DNA of 64,000 nt from Deltaproteobacteria bacterium (GCA_002731275.1 PCBK01000118.1:28766-92765), one strand, 5' to 3'; counted from the first letter of the stretch, positions 1 through 9,327 are shown. Numbers and translations: made by a program. The notes: generated from the sequence alone by a model not told the origin.

Positions 1-272
1 GAGACCAAAGGCACTCCATACAAGTAAAATAGCGAGCTAACAAATATCCCAACCCCCCAACACAGTAGCTTAGGGACAAGTGTATCCGCAGCCTCTGCCA
101 ACACAACAGAGATGAAAGCCGGTACCATCGCAAGCCAAGCAATCGCAGAGACACCAAAGTGCCAACCACAAACCTCGCACTTCCTCGACATCATTGCCCC
201 AAGGGATAGTTTCTGAAACACCGTCAAGCTCTCTTCACCACAGTGGGGACAACACAAATGTTCTCGTTTCAT
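1..272 (-). CDS. Zinc-ribbon membrane protein, partial (C-terminus beyond the window)
   Basis: Reading leftward from an ATG at 272, the frame stays open to the window edge (about 90 residues). An AGGAG ribosome site lies at 280-284, 7 nt from the start. The N-terminus has two CxxC-type knuckles (CCPHCGEE and KCEVCGW), which suggests a treble-clef or zinc-ribbon fold. Two hydrophobic segments follow (around AIAWLAMVPAFISVVLA and LLCWGVGIFVSSLFYLYG). It is probably a small integral membrane protein with a cytoplasmic zinc ribbon. No function can be assigned, and the C-terminus is outside the window. Confidence 0.65.
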   Translation of the reverse strand, partial: MKREHLCCPHCGEESLTVFQKLSLGAMMSRKCEVCGWHFGVSAIAWLAMVPAFISVVLAEAADTLVPKLLCWGVGIFVSSLFYLYGVPLV

Positions 273-551
273 CACTTCGCTCCTGGCTGTAAAGAATCAC
301 CACACTCGGAATGTCGAGCTGAGGCATCACACTGCACACTAGAAAACCAAATACGCGTTAATCATTGAAACAAAAAACGAAAAAGTACGATGATAGAAGT
401 TCCCAAGTAGAGGAAAAAATAGGCATCAGATACAAGCCCTTCCAAAGCCCAAAATGAATAAAGAGACTCTCCCCTCGTCCAACTTCCCGTGTCCCAAACA
501 GGATAGTTTGTAGGTCAACACCCAACTTTTCATACCAAAGGAGAGCTACCC

Positions 552-1013
552 ATGAAACACATCTTATCCATCACCTTGTTGATGTTCGCAGCGCTGACTT
601 TTACTGCACAAGACGCACAAGCTGGCAGAAAAAAGTGTCTCAAAAAATGCAGAAGCAAGTGCAACTCCCAAAGCAACAGCTGCAAGGGGACTTGTTTTCG
701 CAACCTCGATCGATGCAAAATGGCGAAATATACAGCCCACAAAAAATGCATGGCCGTCTGTAAACGTCCTGGGCACACCAACCCCATCCGCTGTATCGAG
801 AGCTGTAACAGCATCGGAAACGCACGAACCAAGCGCTGTCACAAAGCATACAAGAAGTGTAGTCGCCGCTGTAATATTCGCAAAAGATCCTGCAAAGCCC
901 GTTGCAAAACCAAATGCCCCAAAAGGAAAAAGCTGAAGAAGAAAATCAGCAAAAGAAGCAAGCTCATCCAAAGAACACTCAAGCAAAAACTCGCCAAGCG
1001 TCGCAAAAAATAA
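552..1013 (+). CDS. Small secreted Lys/Cys-rich protein
   Basis: A 153-residue protein with a clear signal peptide (MKHILSITLLMFAALTFTAQ, probable cleavage after AQA near residue 24). The mature part is strongly basic. It has regularly spaced CxxxC pairs (KKCLKKCRSKCNSQSNSCKG and similar), which suggests a disulfide-linked helical hairpin repeat. The last 30 residues are almost only Lys/Arg. The start has a strong AAGGAGAG site. No family is recognised. The high positive charge would fit binding to an anionic partner such as lipopolysaccharide, peptidoglycan or nucleic acid, but that is inference. It resembles the basic secreted protein at 49529-51385 only in composition. Confidence 0.75.
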   Translation: MKHILSITLLMFAALTFTAQDAQAGRKKCLKKCRSKCNSQSNSCKGTCFRNLDRCKMAKYTAHKKCMAVCKRPGHTNPIRCIESCNSIGNARTKRCHKAYKKCSRRCNIRKRSCKARCKTKCPKRKKLKKKISKRSKLIQRTLKQKLAKRRKK

Positions 1014-1022
1014 CGCGTCCCC

Positions 1023-2237
1023 TCATCCCTCAACACACGACGAGATCGCATCACATAGGCGCAAACAACGTGGTGAACGAACCCGCCAATCAAGTGAACC
1101 TGTAATATAACCAATGGACACGCGATTGACAGGATCTGCCCAACCAAGCGCCCCACCCAGACCTGAGTGACCAAAACTCTCTTCGTTGTTTGAGAACATC
1201 CCCACCTCTTCCTTTAAAAACCCTCTATTCCAACCAAGTGGCTTCCCCAAAACTGCGTCCTGTGTGCTCCAACCTTCTCGTTGGTAAACAGGTCGCAAGA
1301 ATCCCTCCTCAAAGATCTTCACATCATCAAATTGACCATCATTCGCGAGCATACCGAAGATCCTCGCGATCCCTTGCGCAGAACCAATCCCCCCAGCCCA
1401 CAACACCGGATGCTTACGGACATCTGGGAGATTATAGGCTTCAGGCCCTCCTCTCTCCGATTTTATCGCAAGTAATGCCCTTTTGCTGATGCTTCCCCTC
1501 TTAAAGAATGAACGCCCAACGTTCGCCTCTGTCGTTCCTCCTTTGATAATATGAGGTAACATCCCGGCCAACCGCTTCAAAGTAGAAGGAGGTTCAACCT
1601 CCGCGATCCTTGGTGCCAATGTATCATCCACACCAACCCACACGTCCGCACCTAAAGGTTCGGCGATATGCTCTCGGAAGAACGCACCAAAAGGCTGGTC
1701 TTCCAGCCGTTTGTACAACTCGTGAACATACAAACCATACGTCAGTGCGTGGTATCCTTGCCCTTCTCCAGGTGTCCACAGAGGTTTTTGGCTGGCCAAA
1801 CGTGCAACGAGCTCCGCTTGCTTAGAAGGCTCGAAGATCTCCTCAAGACAAAGCACATCATCCAGGGCCGGAAGACCACCGCGATGAGAGAGCAAGGTCT
1901 TGATCGTCATGTCTTCCTTGCCAGCTTGTCCAAACTCCGGCCAGATCTCAGAGACCGGCATCTCATAAGTAAACCGCCCCTGCTCATGAAGCTTCATCAT
2001 CACAGTCGCCGCGAGCGCCTTTGTCACAGAATACATCAGGCAAAGTGTGTCTTCTTGCCAGGGCTGTTGCTTCGCTTTGTCTTGGTATCCGCCCCATATA
2101 TTCACGACAATCTCTTGATCTTTGGTCACACATAGTGCCGCGCCCCGCTCCTCACCACTTCGTAAGTGCTCCAAAAACTGTTCCTGTACTCGCTCGAACC
2201 CTGCTGCCACAAAACCCTTCACCTGATCTTGACTCAT
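1023..2237 (-). CDS. Serine beta-lactamase-like hydrolase (class C / esterase EstB type)
   Basis: A 404-residue protein of the beta-lactamase/transpeptidase-like superfamily. The nucleophile motif SxxK is seen as SVTK near residue 70 (LMYSVTKALAAT). A Tyr motif (YGLY) sits where YxN is expected, and a C-terminal HSGLGG replaces the KTG/HxG triad. These features match family VIII carboxylesterases and EstB-like hydrolases rather than true antibiotic beta-lactamases. No signal peptide is visible, so it is probably cytoplasmic. The start could be a GTG at 2240 or the ATG at 2237. The ATG is preferred because an AAAGGAAA site lies about 7-8 nt upstream. The substrate cannot be told from sequence. 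Confidence 0.85.
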   Translation of the reverse strand: MSQDQVKGFVAAGFERVQEQFLEHLRSGEERGAALCVTKDQEIVVNIWGGYQDKAKQQPWQEDTLCLMYSVTKALAATVMMKLHEQGRFTYEMPVSEIWPEFGQAGKEDMTIKTLLSHRGGLPALDDVLCLEEIFEPSKQAELVARLASQKPLWTPGEGQGYHALTYGLYVHELYKRLEDQPFGAFFREHIAEPLGADVWVGVDDTLAPRIAEVEPPSTLKRLAGMLPHIIKGGTTEANVGRSFFKRGSISKRALLAIKSERGGPEAYNLPDVRKHPVLWAGGIGSAQGIARIFGMLANDGQFDDVKIFEEGFLRPVYQREGWSTQDAVLGKPLGWNRGFLKEEVGMFSNNEESFGHSGLGGALGWADPVNRVSIGYITGSLDWRVRSPRCLRLCDAISSCVEG

Positions 2238-2255
2238 CACATGTTTCCTTTGGTA

Positions 2256-3533
2256 CTAGCGTGTTTGACCGACCGCCCAACTGCGAAATCCACCAGGACT
2301 GTTGCCACGAGGTTGCAGCTTCAATCCCTGAAGCGTTGTACCAGTGTACACGTCTGCGTAACGCATCGCCAACCATAACCCATTCGCAAACAACCCAGAG
2401 AATGGCTTCAGCGTAAAAGTCTTCCATGTCTTGGCGTCTTTGGAGTGAGTGATAAATGTCTGGTAAGGCCCCCCCATAAACACAAACAGTTCACCATTCG
2501 CGACAACAGCGGAGTGAACGCTCTTGGTCGTAAATGGACAATTGCTCCATGTCTTCAGATCTTTGGATACACCACAATAGTCCCCAGAGGCCGTATACCA
2601 ACTCCCTTTAAAGTAAGTCACAAACTTGAGCCCGCCCTTGCCGACAAGTTGCCGATCGACCCATGTCACCCCCTTATCCGATGACACATACAGAGAACCA
2701 TTGTCACCAAACATCATGACCTTTCCTTGCCCCGCGGTCATATTCCGAATGCCAGAGCTGCGCCTGATCTTGGACTTCGACATATCGACGGCGGTCCAAG
2801 TTTTTCCCTTATCCACTGAACGCAACACCTCGGCGCTGTAACCTTTTGCCGCAAACCAAGTCTTCGTATCTGCAAAGTACGTCACCCCACCGAGCCATCC
2901 CCCCGTCTTGAAGCCAACATCCGTCCACGTCGCGCCACCATCTTCCGTCCTCATGATCCCGGAGTTCGTGTTTCCACCGACAGCGACAAAGACACCATCA
3001 CCATAATCAACGCCACGAAGAAGATCTGCGGTGTGTTGGTTTCCGCTGCCATTCCCACCGATCTTGAGCCACTTCACACCGTCGAATGTACGAGCACGAA
3101 GGCCAAAATTCCCCACACCAACCCACACAGAACGGAGCGGAGGTGCTGGTTCAGGTTGAGGTTCTGGAGCGATCTCCACTGTTGACTCAGTCATATCAGG
3201 AAGTCGCTCTTCCATCATGTCAGGGACAGACTCCTGTGCTTGCTCAACAAGAGCGTCAGGCAGCCCATCGTTCCCACTCGAAGCGTCGGACATCGAAGGC
3301 TCTTGTTTATCAGGCTCAACAGCGCTCTCAAAGACAACAGGTTCAGCCTGTGGTTCAGAGGTCACAGGCTCCGATTGAGGCTCAGTCCGCGAGCTGGGAG
3401 GCTCAACATTGGGCTCTTCATCCCACAAATCCGACGGACGCAGTGTACCAGGACACCCAACAGCGACAAACACAAAAGACAGACTGAAAACGAACACAAC
3501 CCAACGCAAACACCGACCCAAAACGCGCTCCAT
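2256..3533 (-). CDS. Lipoprotein with acidic linker and sialidase/BNR-like beta-propeller
   Basis: About 425 residues. The N-terminus is a lipoprotein signal ending in VAVGC. About 100 residues of Glu/Pro/Ser-rich linker follow (repeated EPQSEP-like units). The C-terminal domain repeats short Asp-box-like motifs (SxDxGxTW: SGIMRTEDGGATWTDV, SVDKGKTWTAV, SSDKGVTWVD, SKDLKTWS), typical of BNR/sialidase-type or WD40/YVTN-vertical propellers. The Asp-box repeats suggest a ligand-binding or scaffold propeller. The arrangement (lipid anchor, stalk, propeller) resembles the riboswitch-controlled lipoprotein at 4197. An upstream GTG at 3542 is possible, but the ATG at 3533 follows an AGGTGAGG site. 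It lies 18 nt upstream of the hydrolase gene and may be cotranscribed with it. Confidence 0.8.
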   Translation of the reverse strand: MERVLGRCLRWVVFVFSLSFVFVAVGCPGTLRPSDLWDEEPNVEPPSSRTEPQSEPVTSEPQAEPVVFESAVEPDKQEPSMSDASSGNDGLPDALVEQAQESVPDMMEERLPDMTESTVEIAPEPQPEPAPPLRSVWVGVGNFGLRARTFDGVKWLKIGGNGSGNQHTADLLRGVDYGDGVFVAVGGNTNSGIMRTEDGGATWTDVGFKTGGWLGGVTYFADTKTWFAAKGYSAEVLRSVDKGKTWTAVDMSKSKIRRSSGIRNMTAGQGKVMMFGDNGSLYVSSDKGVTWVDRQLVGKGGLKFVTYFKGSWYTASGDYCGVSKDLKTWSNCPFTTKSVHSAVVANGELFVFMGGPYQTFITHSKDAKTWKTFTLKPFSGLFANGLWLAMRYADVYTGTTLQGLKLQPRGNSPGGFRSWAVGQTR

Positions 3534-3860
3534 CGACCTCACCTTTCATCGACCAACAAGGAATATCACCTCCCCTCCTTCGCTCCGTAACAAGCGAGGA
3601 GAGAACACGATACTACCATACAACATCCTCCCCCAACCGACAATCAACCTGAAGCTCTGCAAACATCCAAACTCCGCTCATTCCCTCGCGAAACGACACC
3701 CAACACAAACATCCCAACTTCTCTTGACAACGCCTACCCCTCCTGATAGACTGCCGCGAATTGTGCAGCGCAAAAGCAAACATAACACACTGAAAATGTT
3801 TTGCTTTTATTAAAATGCACAAGAGATTATAGACATAAAATGAAGCCTCATTGGCGACAT

Positions 3861-4060
3861 TCTCGTTTGACGGAGACCGCTGTCCACAAACAGCGGCCTC
3901 AGCCCACAACACCAACGTGAGCAAAGGGAAACCGGTGAAATTCCGGTACGGACCCGCCACTGTAATCGGTCAAGCTCTTCTTTTTCGACCACTGTCTGCA
4001 ACAAGCGATGGGAAGGCGGAAGAGACAAAGGCCGTAAGTCAGGAGACCGGTCAAGCGAGA
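3861..4060 (+). ncRNA. Cobalamin riboswitch (AdoCbl/B12 box aptamer)
   Basis: The conserved aptamer core is visible: GGGAAACCGGTGAAATTCCG at 3926-3945, CCGCCACTGTAA at 3954-3965, GATGGGAAGGC around 4008-4018 and the B12 box AAGTCAGGAGACCGG at 4036-4050. The outer P1 stem can be drawn directly: TCTCGTTTGA (3861-3870) pairs with TCAAGCGAGA (4051-4060) with one G-U. A hairpin inside the 5' part (CCGCTGT 3877-3883 with ACAGCGG 3890-3896) fits a P2/P3-region stem. Known members repress transport and synthesis genes when cobalamin is plentiful. Here the target is the lipoprotein and TonB-receptor operon starting at 4197. Confidence 0.95.
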
Positions 4061-4083
4061 CATCTCTACTATCCTCGGGACAT

Positions 4084-4190
4084 GGGATAGGCGAGAAATC
4101 CTACAACATGTGTTCGCGACCCAAGACCTGACAACGCGTTCCCATCCCCTGTGGGTTTCCCTGCCCTATCCCCAACAAACATGTTGGGAG
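4084..4190 (+). promoter_or_regulatory. Riboswitch expression platform with Shine-Dalgarno-sequestering hairpin
   Basis: CCCAACA (4171-4177) can pair with TGTTGGG (4182-4188) around a four-base loop. This buries most of the GGGAG ribosome site (4186-4190) that serves the ATG at 4197. A competing pairing exists between GGGATAGG (4084-4091) and CCTATCCC (4165-4172). It overlaps the 5' arm of the sequestering hairpin, so the two cannot both be complete. There is no T-tract, so control by translation initiation is more likely than by transcription termination. The pairings are seen in the sequence; their regulatory role is inferred. Confidence 0.55.
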
Positions 4191-4196
4191 ACATTC

Positions 4197-5648
4197 ATGA
4201 CACAACCATCCCCATCTCATGGCGCGAAACATCTCGCGTTTTTTATCCTTTTTTCGATCTGCTTGGCTTTTGCTCTCACCTCCACAACCACTGGTTGCTC
4301 TACCCCCGTCAACAACGAAACCACCAAAGACAGTGGTACACCTGACGAGTCCACAACCAAAGAAAAGGCCGAAGAGCCCACACAAGAAGAGACTGCCGAA
4401 GAACCCAAACAAGAAGAGCCCACACAAGAAGAAACCGCCGAAGAACCAAAACAAGAGGAACCATCCAAAAACGACGCAGGTCCAGCGGATGACATCGTCA
4501 AAGAAGACCCACCCAAAGACGAACCCACACAACCCCAAGACCAGATGGCCTTTGTGCTCAGCCGTCAGGGACAGACAGGCTTCTTCGGAACCATCGACAC
4601 GAAAACCCAAACCGCCAAAGTGCAGCTCGGCTCCACTCACTCAGATGCCTTTATGCGCTATTGGAATGGTTACATCTTTGTCGTCAACAGACTTGGCGCA
4701 GATAACATTCAGGCCATGAATGCCAAAGACTTTTCTCTCGTAAGACAATACTCAACAGGTTCAAAATCCAACCCCTACGACATCGCGATCGTCGACAAAA
4801 ACAAAGCATACATCAGCCGCTATGCCCTCGCGAGCATCTTAATTGTCGAACCACTTACAGGGAAAAAACTCGGAGAAGTCGACCTCACAGACCTCATCGA
4901 GGTCGATGACACAAAAACCTGTGCAACGGATAACGAGTGCAGTGCATCCAAAAAATGTGTGAGCGGGAAATGTGCTCGTGATGGCATCCCAGAAGCCGGC
5001 CTCATGCATCTTTACAAGGACAAATTGTTTGTCCTCATCCAACGCCTTGATCGCAACCAACAATTCAAAGCATTTGATGGTTCCTACATCGCGGTCATCG
5101 ACACCACAACAGATAAGGTCATCAAGAAGATTAAGACAAAAGCCCAAAACCCCACAGCCCTATTTGTCGGAAGCGATCCCACAAAACTCTATGTGGGAGA
5201 GACAGGCAACTTCTCAAAACCCGACTTTTCACCAGATCTCGACGGATACATCGAAGTCCTCGACTTGGAGAAGCAAGAGTTCACAGGTACAGTGCTCTCT
5301 GAGCAGGAGTTAGGCGGAAACATCGGAAGCTTCGTCATCGCAGGAACCACTGGATATGTCATCCGCACCAACGCGAAGTTCCAGACAGAGGTCATCTCTT
5401 TCGACACAAGTACGCAAAAAGTAGGCAAAACAGTCGTCTCAGCACCTTGTACGTCAACGACAGACTGCTACACCTTCTCGGACATCGCGTACAACAAAGT
5501 CCTCGGTGAGTTCTACATTGCAGATGGTTTGGCGACAGCACCAGGTGTGCGTATCTTCGACGGCGCAACAGGCACAGAGAAGACCACCAAACCCATCGAC
5601 ATGAAGCTCCCTCCTGCGTCCATCTTCTTCTACCCCGTCCAACCGTAA
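4197..5648 (+). CDS. BtuG-like beta-propeller lipoprotein under cobalamin riboswitch control
   Basis: About 483 residues. A lipoprotein signal ends in TTTGC (Cys about residue 33). A Glu/Pro/Thr-rich stalk of about 75 residues with repeated EEPKQEEPTQEE units follows. The rest is a YncE/YVTN-like seven-bladed propeller (blades such as FVVNRLGADNIQAMNAKD, AYISRYALASILIVEP). One loop carries a Cys-rich insert of four cysteines (KTCATDNECSASKKC). An upstream in-frame GTG at 4110 lies between riboswitch and hairpin, so the ATG at 4197 with GGGAG is the start. It is followed 11 nt later by a BtuB-like receptor. In Bacteroides the surface propeller lipoprotein BtuG binds cobalamin and caps BtuB. 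The same role is inferred here from fold, lipid anchor, riboswitch and neighbour, not from close sequence identity. Confidence 0.85.
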   Translation: MTQPSPSHGAKHLAFFILFSICLAFALTSTTTGCSTPVNNETTKDSGTPDESTTKEKAEEPTQEETAEEPKQEEPTQEETAEEPKQEEPSKNDAGPADDIVKEDPPKDEPTQPQDQMAFVLSRQGQTGFFGTIDTKTQTAKVQLGSTHSDAFMRYWNGYIFVVNRLGADNIQAMNAKDFSLVRQYSTGSKSNPYDIAIVDKNKAYISRYALASILIVEPLTGKKLGEVDLTDLIEVDDTKTCATDNECSASKKCVSGKCARDGIPEAGLMHLYKDKLFVLIQRLDRNQQFKAFDGSYIAVIDTTTDKVIKKIKTKAQNPTALFVGSDPTKLYVGETGNFSKPDFSPDLDGYIEVLDLEKQEFTGTVLSEQELGGNIGSFVIAGTTGYVIRTNAKFQTEVISFDTSTQKVGKTVVSAPCTSTTDCYTFSDIAYNKVLGEFYIADGLATAPGVRIFDGATGTEKTTKPIDMKLPPASIFFYPVQP

Positions 5649-5659
5649 GGCCGTCTCTG

Positions 5660-7789
5660 ATGCGGTATCCTCTCCTATGGTGTTGCCTTCTGTTTGTGTT
5701 TGGTGCAACGGTTGACGCCAAAACCAACCCCACGCCCTCCAAGAAAAACACCCCAAAAAAGGCAACATCCCCCATCACGATCAAACCCATCGACGTCAAA
5801 AAAAAGAAACGCGTAGAAACACCCGAAGAAAAAGAACCAACAGGTTTTGCGACCGTCATCGATCTGAGCAAACAACACCAGCGTGTGCGCTCTCTCGGTG
5901 AATCTCTCAGAGAGAGCGCAGGGGTCAATGCGCGTTCAACAGGAGGAACAGGCGCCTGGAGCGCCCTCTCCATCAGAGGCTCTTCCTCCTCACAGGTCCA
6001 GATTTTACTCGACGGTATCCCCCTCAATCACGGCGGAAGTGGCGCGATTAACCTCAGCGACCTGCCACTTGATACGCTCAAAGAAGCGGTCATCTACAGA
6101 GGCTTCGCGCCCGCACACTTAGGCGGCGCGATCGGGGGGGTCGTCAACCTCATCACGCTCTTTCCTCAGGAATCTTCGACCTTCCAAGCCAATATCACCG
6201 CAGGCTCCTTTGGGACGCTCAAAACAAATCTCTCATGGGGAGGCAGACAAGGTCAGTGGGAATGGTTCTTACTCGCCCATTACATCGGCACAGAAGGAAA
6301 TTTCCCATACTTTGACAACCACGGAACCCCCTTACAGACAGAAGACGACTTACCTGACGCAGTAAGACAGAACAACCAAAACCACCTATTCTCAACGCTC
6401 GCACGTGCCGCCTTTCAACCCATCAAAAAACTCAAACTCTCCCTCACCTACATGCTCGTCGGTCGAAATATGGGCGTACCAGGTGTCGGAAACTATCGTT
6501 CAGAAGAGGCGAGTTTTGGTTCAACAAGACACCTCCTCCAATTGCACGTTGCAGGCAAGCATCTCCCACTGGCAGGCCTTCGTTGGCAGAGCAGAGTGTA
6601 TTTCATCCAACAACAAGAGGTGTTTAAGGACCTGCTAGGTGAGATTGGACTCGGTCGTCAGGATACCAATAACCACAGCCTCGTGGCTGGGTGGAAGTCT
6701 CTCATCCGCTGGGCGCCTGTGGCTTTTTGGGAAGGAACACTCAGTTTCCACGCCCGTAGAGAGAGCTTCCAACCCAAAGATGAGCTACAACCCACACTGG
6801 AACAACCAGAGCGCTCAAGATGGTCGCTTCAACCGACTCTACAGAGCTTGTTTTACCTGTGGGATGAACGGATCTCGATCATTGCAAGTGGTCAATTAGA
6901 ATACCTTTGTACACCTGCACTTCCAGTCCCTATCATGCCGGGCTTCCAGCCAGAAGAAGAGACCATGTTGTTACCGATAGGCCGAGCTGGACTGCGCATT
7001 CAGCCCTGGTCATTTGTCCTCGTCCAAGGCAACGTCGGACGTTATGTGCGTCCTCCCACGTTTTGGGAACTTCACGGAGACAGAGGGATCACGATCGGTA
7101 ATCCAAGGCTCAAACCAGAAGTCGGCCTCAGCATGGACGCAGGGGGTGTGCTCCAATTCAAGAAGCTCGGAATCTTACGAGAGGTCCGCTTTGGGTACGC
7201 CTTCTTTCATACACAAAGTACTGATCTGATAAGATTCATCCAAAACTCCCAACAGACAGCGATCGCGGTCAACATCTCAGAGGCCCATATCACCGGTCAT
7301 GAACTGCAAGCTCGCGTGAATATCGCAGACATATGGCATCTATCTGCTGATATCACATGGATGGAGGCTATCAACCAGTCGGAGATTGTCGCGGAAAACG
7401 GAAAACAACTCCCTGGCCGTCCGCTCTGGGAGGTCTCCATACGAAGCGACATCACACTTTCATGGGGACGATTGTTTTATTCTTACACAGGCTTAGGTGG
7501 AAACTACCTGGACACAGCGAACCTACAAGAGCTCGCACCTCGACACATTCACAACCTTGGTCTCACCATCTCGCCCATCAAACTTGCCCGCGCACTCGGG
7601 AGTACATTCCCTTGGCATCACCTTAGATTGACACTTGAGGTCAAAAATATCCTCGATCAACGTGTCGCTTTTGTCCCTTTACGTCCCCCTCTTCCAAACA
7701 TCAAGGAGATCAAGCAAGCACTCTCAGATTATGGTGGGTACCCCTTGCCAGGGCGCTCATTCTACATCTCTATTCAATGGAAATTGTAA
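5660..7789 (+). CDS. btuB: TonB-dependent outer-membrane receptor, BtuB-like (cobalamin uptake)
   Basis: A 709-residue protein with a signal peptide (MRYPLLWCCLLFVFGATVDA). A Lys/Pro-rich spacer precedes the plug domain at about residues 55-170, which has the classical plug motifs SALSIRGSSSSQVQILLDGI and GAIGGVVNLIT. A long beta-barrel follows, ending in the aromatic C-terminal strand FYISIQWKL expected for BAM-dependent insertion. Barrel strands with YRSEEASFG, RPPTFWELHGDRG and NPRLKPE match the usual receptor signatures. Cobalamin as substrate is inferred from the riboswitch and the BtuG-like gene directly upstream. No btuCDF inner-membrane transporter is present in the window. Confidence 0.9.
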   Translation: MRYPLLWCCLLFVFGATVDAKTNPTPSKKNTPKKATSPITIKPIDVKKKKRVETPEEKEPTGFATVIDLSKQHQRVRSLGESLRESAGVNARSTGGTGAWSALSIRGSSSSQVQILLDGIPLNHGGSGAINLSDLPLDTLKEAVIYRGFAPAHLGGAIGGVVNLITLFPQESSTFQANITAGSFGTLKTNLSWGGRQGQWEWFLLAHYIGTEGNFPYFDNHGTPLQTEDDLPDAVRQNNQNHLFSTLARAAFQPIKKLKLSLTYMLVGRNMGVPGVGNYRSEEASFGSTRHLLQLHVAGKHLPLAGLRWQSRVYFIQQQEVFKDLLGEIGLGRQDTNNHSLVAGWKSLIRWAPVAFWEGTLSFHARRESFQPKDELQPTLEQPERSRWSLQPTLQSLFYLWDERISIIASGQLEYLCTPALPVPIMPGFQPEEETMLLPIGRAGLRIQPWSFVLVQGNVGRYVRPPTFWELHGDRGITIGNPRLKPEVGLSMDAGGVLQFKKLGILREVRFGYAFFHTQSTDLIRFIQNSQQTAIAVNISEAHITGHELQARVNIADIWHLSADITWMEAINQSEIVAENGKQLPGRPLWEVSIRSDITLSWGRLFYSYTGLGGNYLDTANLQELAPRHIHNLGLTISPIKLARALGSTFPWHHLRLTLEVKNILDQRVAFVPLRPPLPNIKEIKQALSDYGGYPLPGRSFYISIQWKL

Positions 7790-7998
7790 GCCAAACGCCA
7801 AGCGATGGTGACAACTTTTATACACACAGTGTTACCCATAGTTAACACTTGTGCGGCTGAAAAAAAGAACAGTGTCTGTTTATATTGGCACAAACACAAT
7901 CACTCAATTCATCCAACCCGTAATTCGGCACGGATAGTGCAAGTCTGCAAGAAAAGGAAGTGGCTCGTTTACGCGAAGCAACAAGGAAAAGGACTTCA

Positions 7999-9303
7999 AT
8001 GACCCACATCAACCCTAAGATCTTCCACTTATCAGGTAAATTTTTGCACAAAAGCCTGCTCGCAGATGACGAAATCTATCTGCGTGCCATGTTTTTCTTT
8101 TTCTCGGCGCTTTGTTGCTCCCTTGGTTCATTGTTGTTGTTGCCCTTGTACGGATGGATAGGTGCTCCCAAACAACTCTTGTACGTGCTCTTCACCTCCG
8201 GGCTGCTTTATCTCACTCTCCCTCCTCTGTGTCTCAAGCTCGGTTATTTGAAGTCAACAGGTTACATCATCTGTGGCCTCTACTTGGTCTCGATCACCGG
8301 ATTGTCCTTGACCTCGGGGAGGATATACTCCGAGTTTTTCGACCTCCTCTTCTTTCTTCCCTTGTTGACTGTTTTGTATCTCGATACAAAAGGAAGCATC
8401 CTTTTCGGCGTTTTGGGCGTAGGGGCTGCGACTTTGTTGTTTGTGGTTGACACACAACTTCTACCGCAACCTCACGCATCCAGCCCCTCATCTCGCTATA
8501 CAACCTTCGTCGTCGTCCTGGTATCTTCGATGATAGGTAGTATCTTCTTCCACAAAAACCAACGCAACCTCAAGGCGCAAGCAAAAGAAAACCAAAACAA
8601 AAAGAACGAGTTCATCACACGTGTGAGCCATGAATTGAGGACCCCACTCACTTCGATCAAGGGCGCGCTTCAGTTGCTCGAACACACAGACAAAGCTGCC
8701 TTGTCACCACAAGGAAAACAGCTCCTCTCCATCGCCAACCGAAACTCGGAACAGCTACACAGATTGATCAACAATCTCCTCGACTTTCAGGCAACAGACC
8801 AAAGCAAAGCTGTCGTTCAAACGAAGGTCTGCCACTTGCAAGCGCTCCTCCAAGACAGCCTGAAACGATATGAACCCGCCGCACAAAGCAAGAACAGCGG
8901 CATCACCCTCGACATGGGACACAACGAGCATGTACACGTCACATTAGATCCAGACGTGTTCAAAAAGGTTGTCGACGAGTTGTTGTCCAACGCCATTAAG
9001 TTTTCATGGGAAGAAAGTCAGATACGAATCTCTGTCCACAACAACAGCAAAGAGTTGTGTATTAGGGTCGTCGATCAGGGACCAGGTATCCCCACAGAGT
9101 TTCAGCCCCAACTTTTTGATCAGTTTACAAAAACAGAGACACACGTGCTGCGAACAACGAGCGGATTGGGGCTCGGTCTGAGCTTAAGCAAGCGACTGAT
9201 CGAAAATATGGGTGGGCAGCTCTCTTTCAAGAGCGAAAACGGCTCAGGTAGCACCTTCTGTATCCATCTCCCCTCTGCGATGGTCCAACAGTCCGAAGCG
9301 TAA
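7999..9303 (+). CDS. Membrane sensor histidine kinase
   Basis: 434 residues from the ATG at 7999, which follows AAGGAAAAGG; a GTG at 7960 is a weaker alternative. The N-terminal 185 residues form about six hydrophobic segments with only short loops, so signals are probably sensed in or near the membrane. The kinase core has the H box SHELRTPL (His211), the N box ELLSNAIKFS (Asn331), the G1 box DQGPGIP, the F box FDQF and the G2 box GLGLGLSLSK. It is a complete HisKA plus HATPase_c unit. No response regulator gene is adjacent, so it is an orphan here. It is convergent with the kinase operon ending at 9328. Confidence 0.92.
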   Translation: MTHINPKIFHLSGKFLHKSLLADDEIYLRAMFFFFSALCCSLGSLLLLPLYGWIGAPKQLLYVLFTSGLLYLTLPPLCLKLGYLKSTGYIICGLYLVSITGLSLTSGRIYSEFFDLLFFLPLLTVLYLDTKGSILFGVLGVGAATLLFVVDTQLLPQPHASSPSSRYTTFVVVLVSSMIGSIFFHKNQRNLKAQAKENQNKKNEFITRVSHELRTPLTSIKGALQLLEHTDKAALSPQGKQLLSIANRNSEQLHRLINNLLDFQATDQSKAVVQTKVCHLQALLQDSLKRYEPAAQSKNSGITLDMGHNEHVHVTLDPDVFKKVVDELLSNAIKFSWEESQIRISVHNNSKELCIRVVDQGPGIPTEFQPQLFDQFTKTETHVLRTTSGLGLGLSLSKRLIENMGGQLSFKSENGSGSTFCIHLPSAMVQQSEA

Positions 9304-9327
9304 AAACCAACCTACAAAAACATCGTC

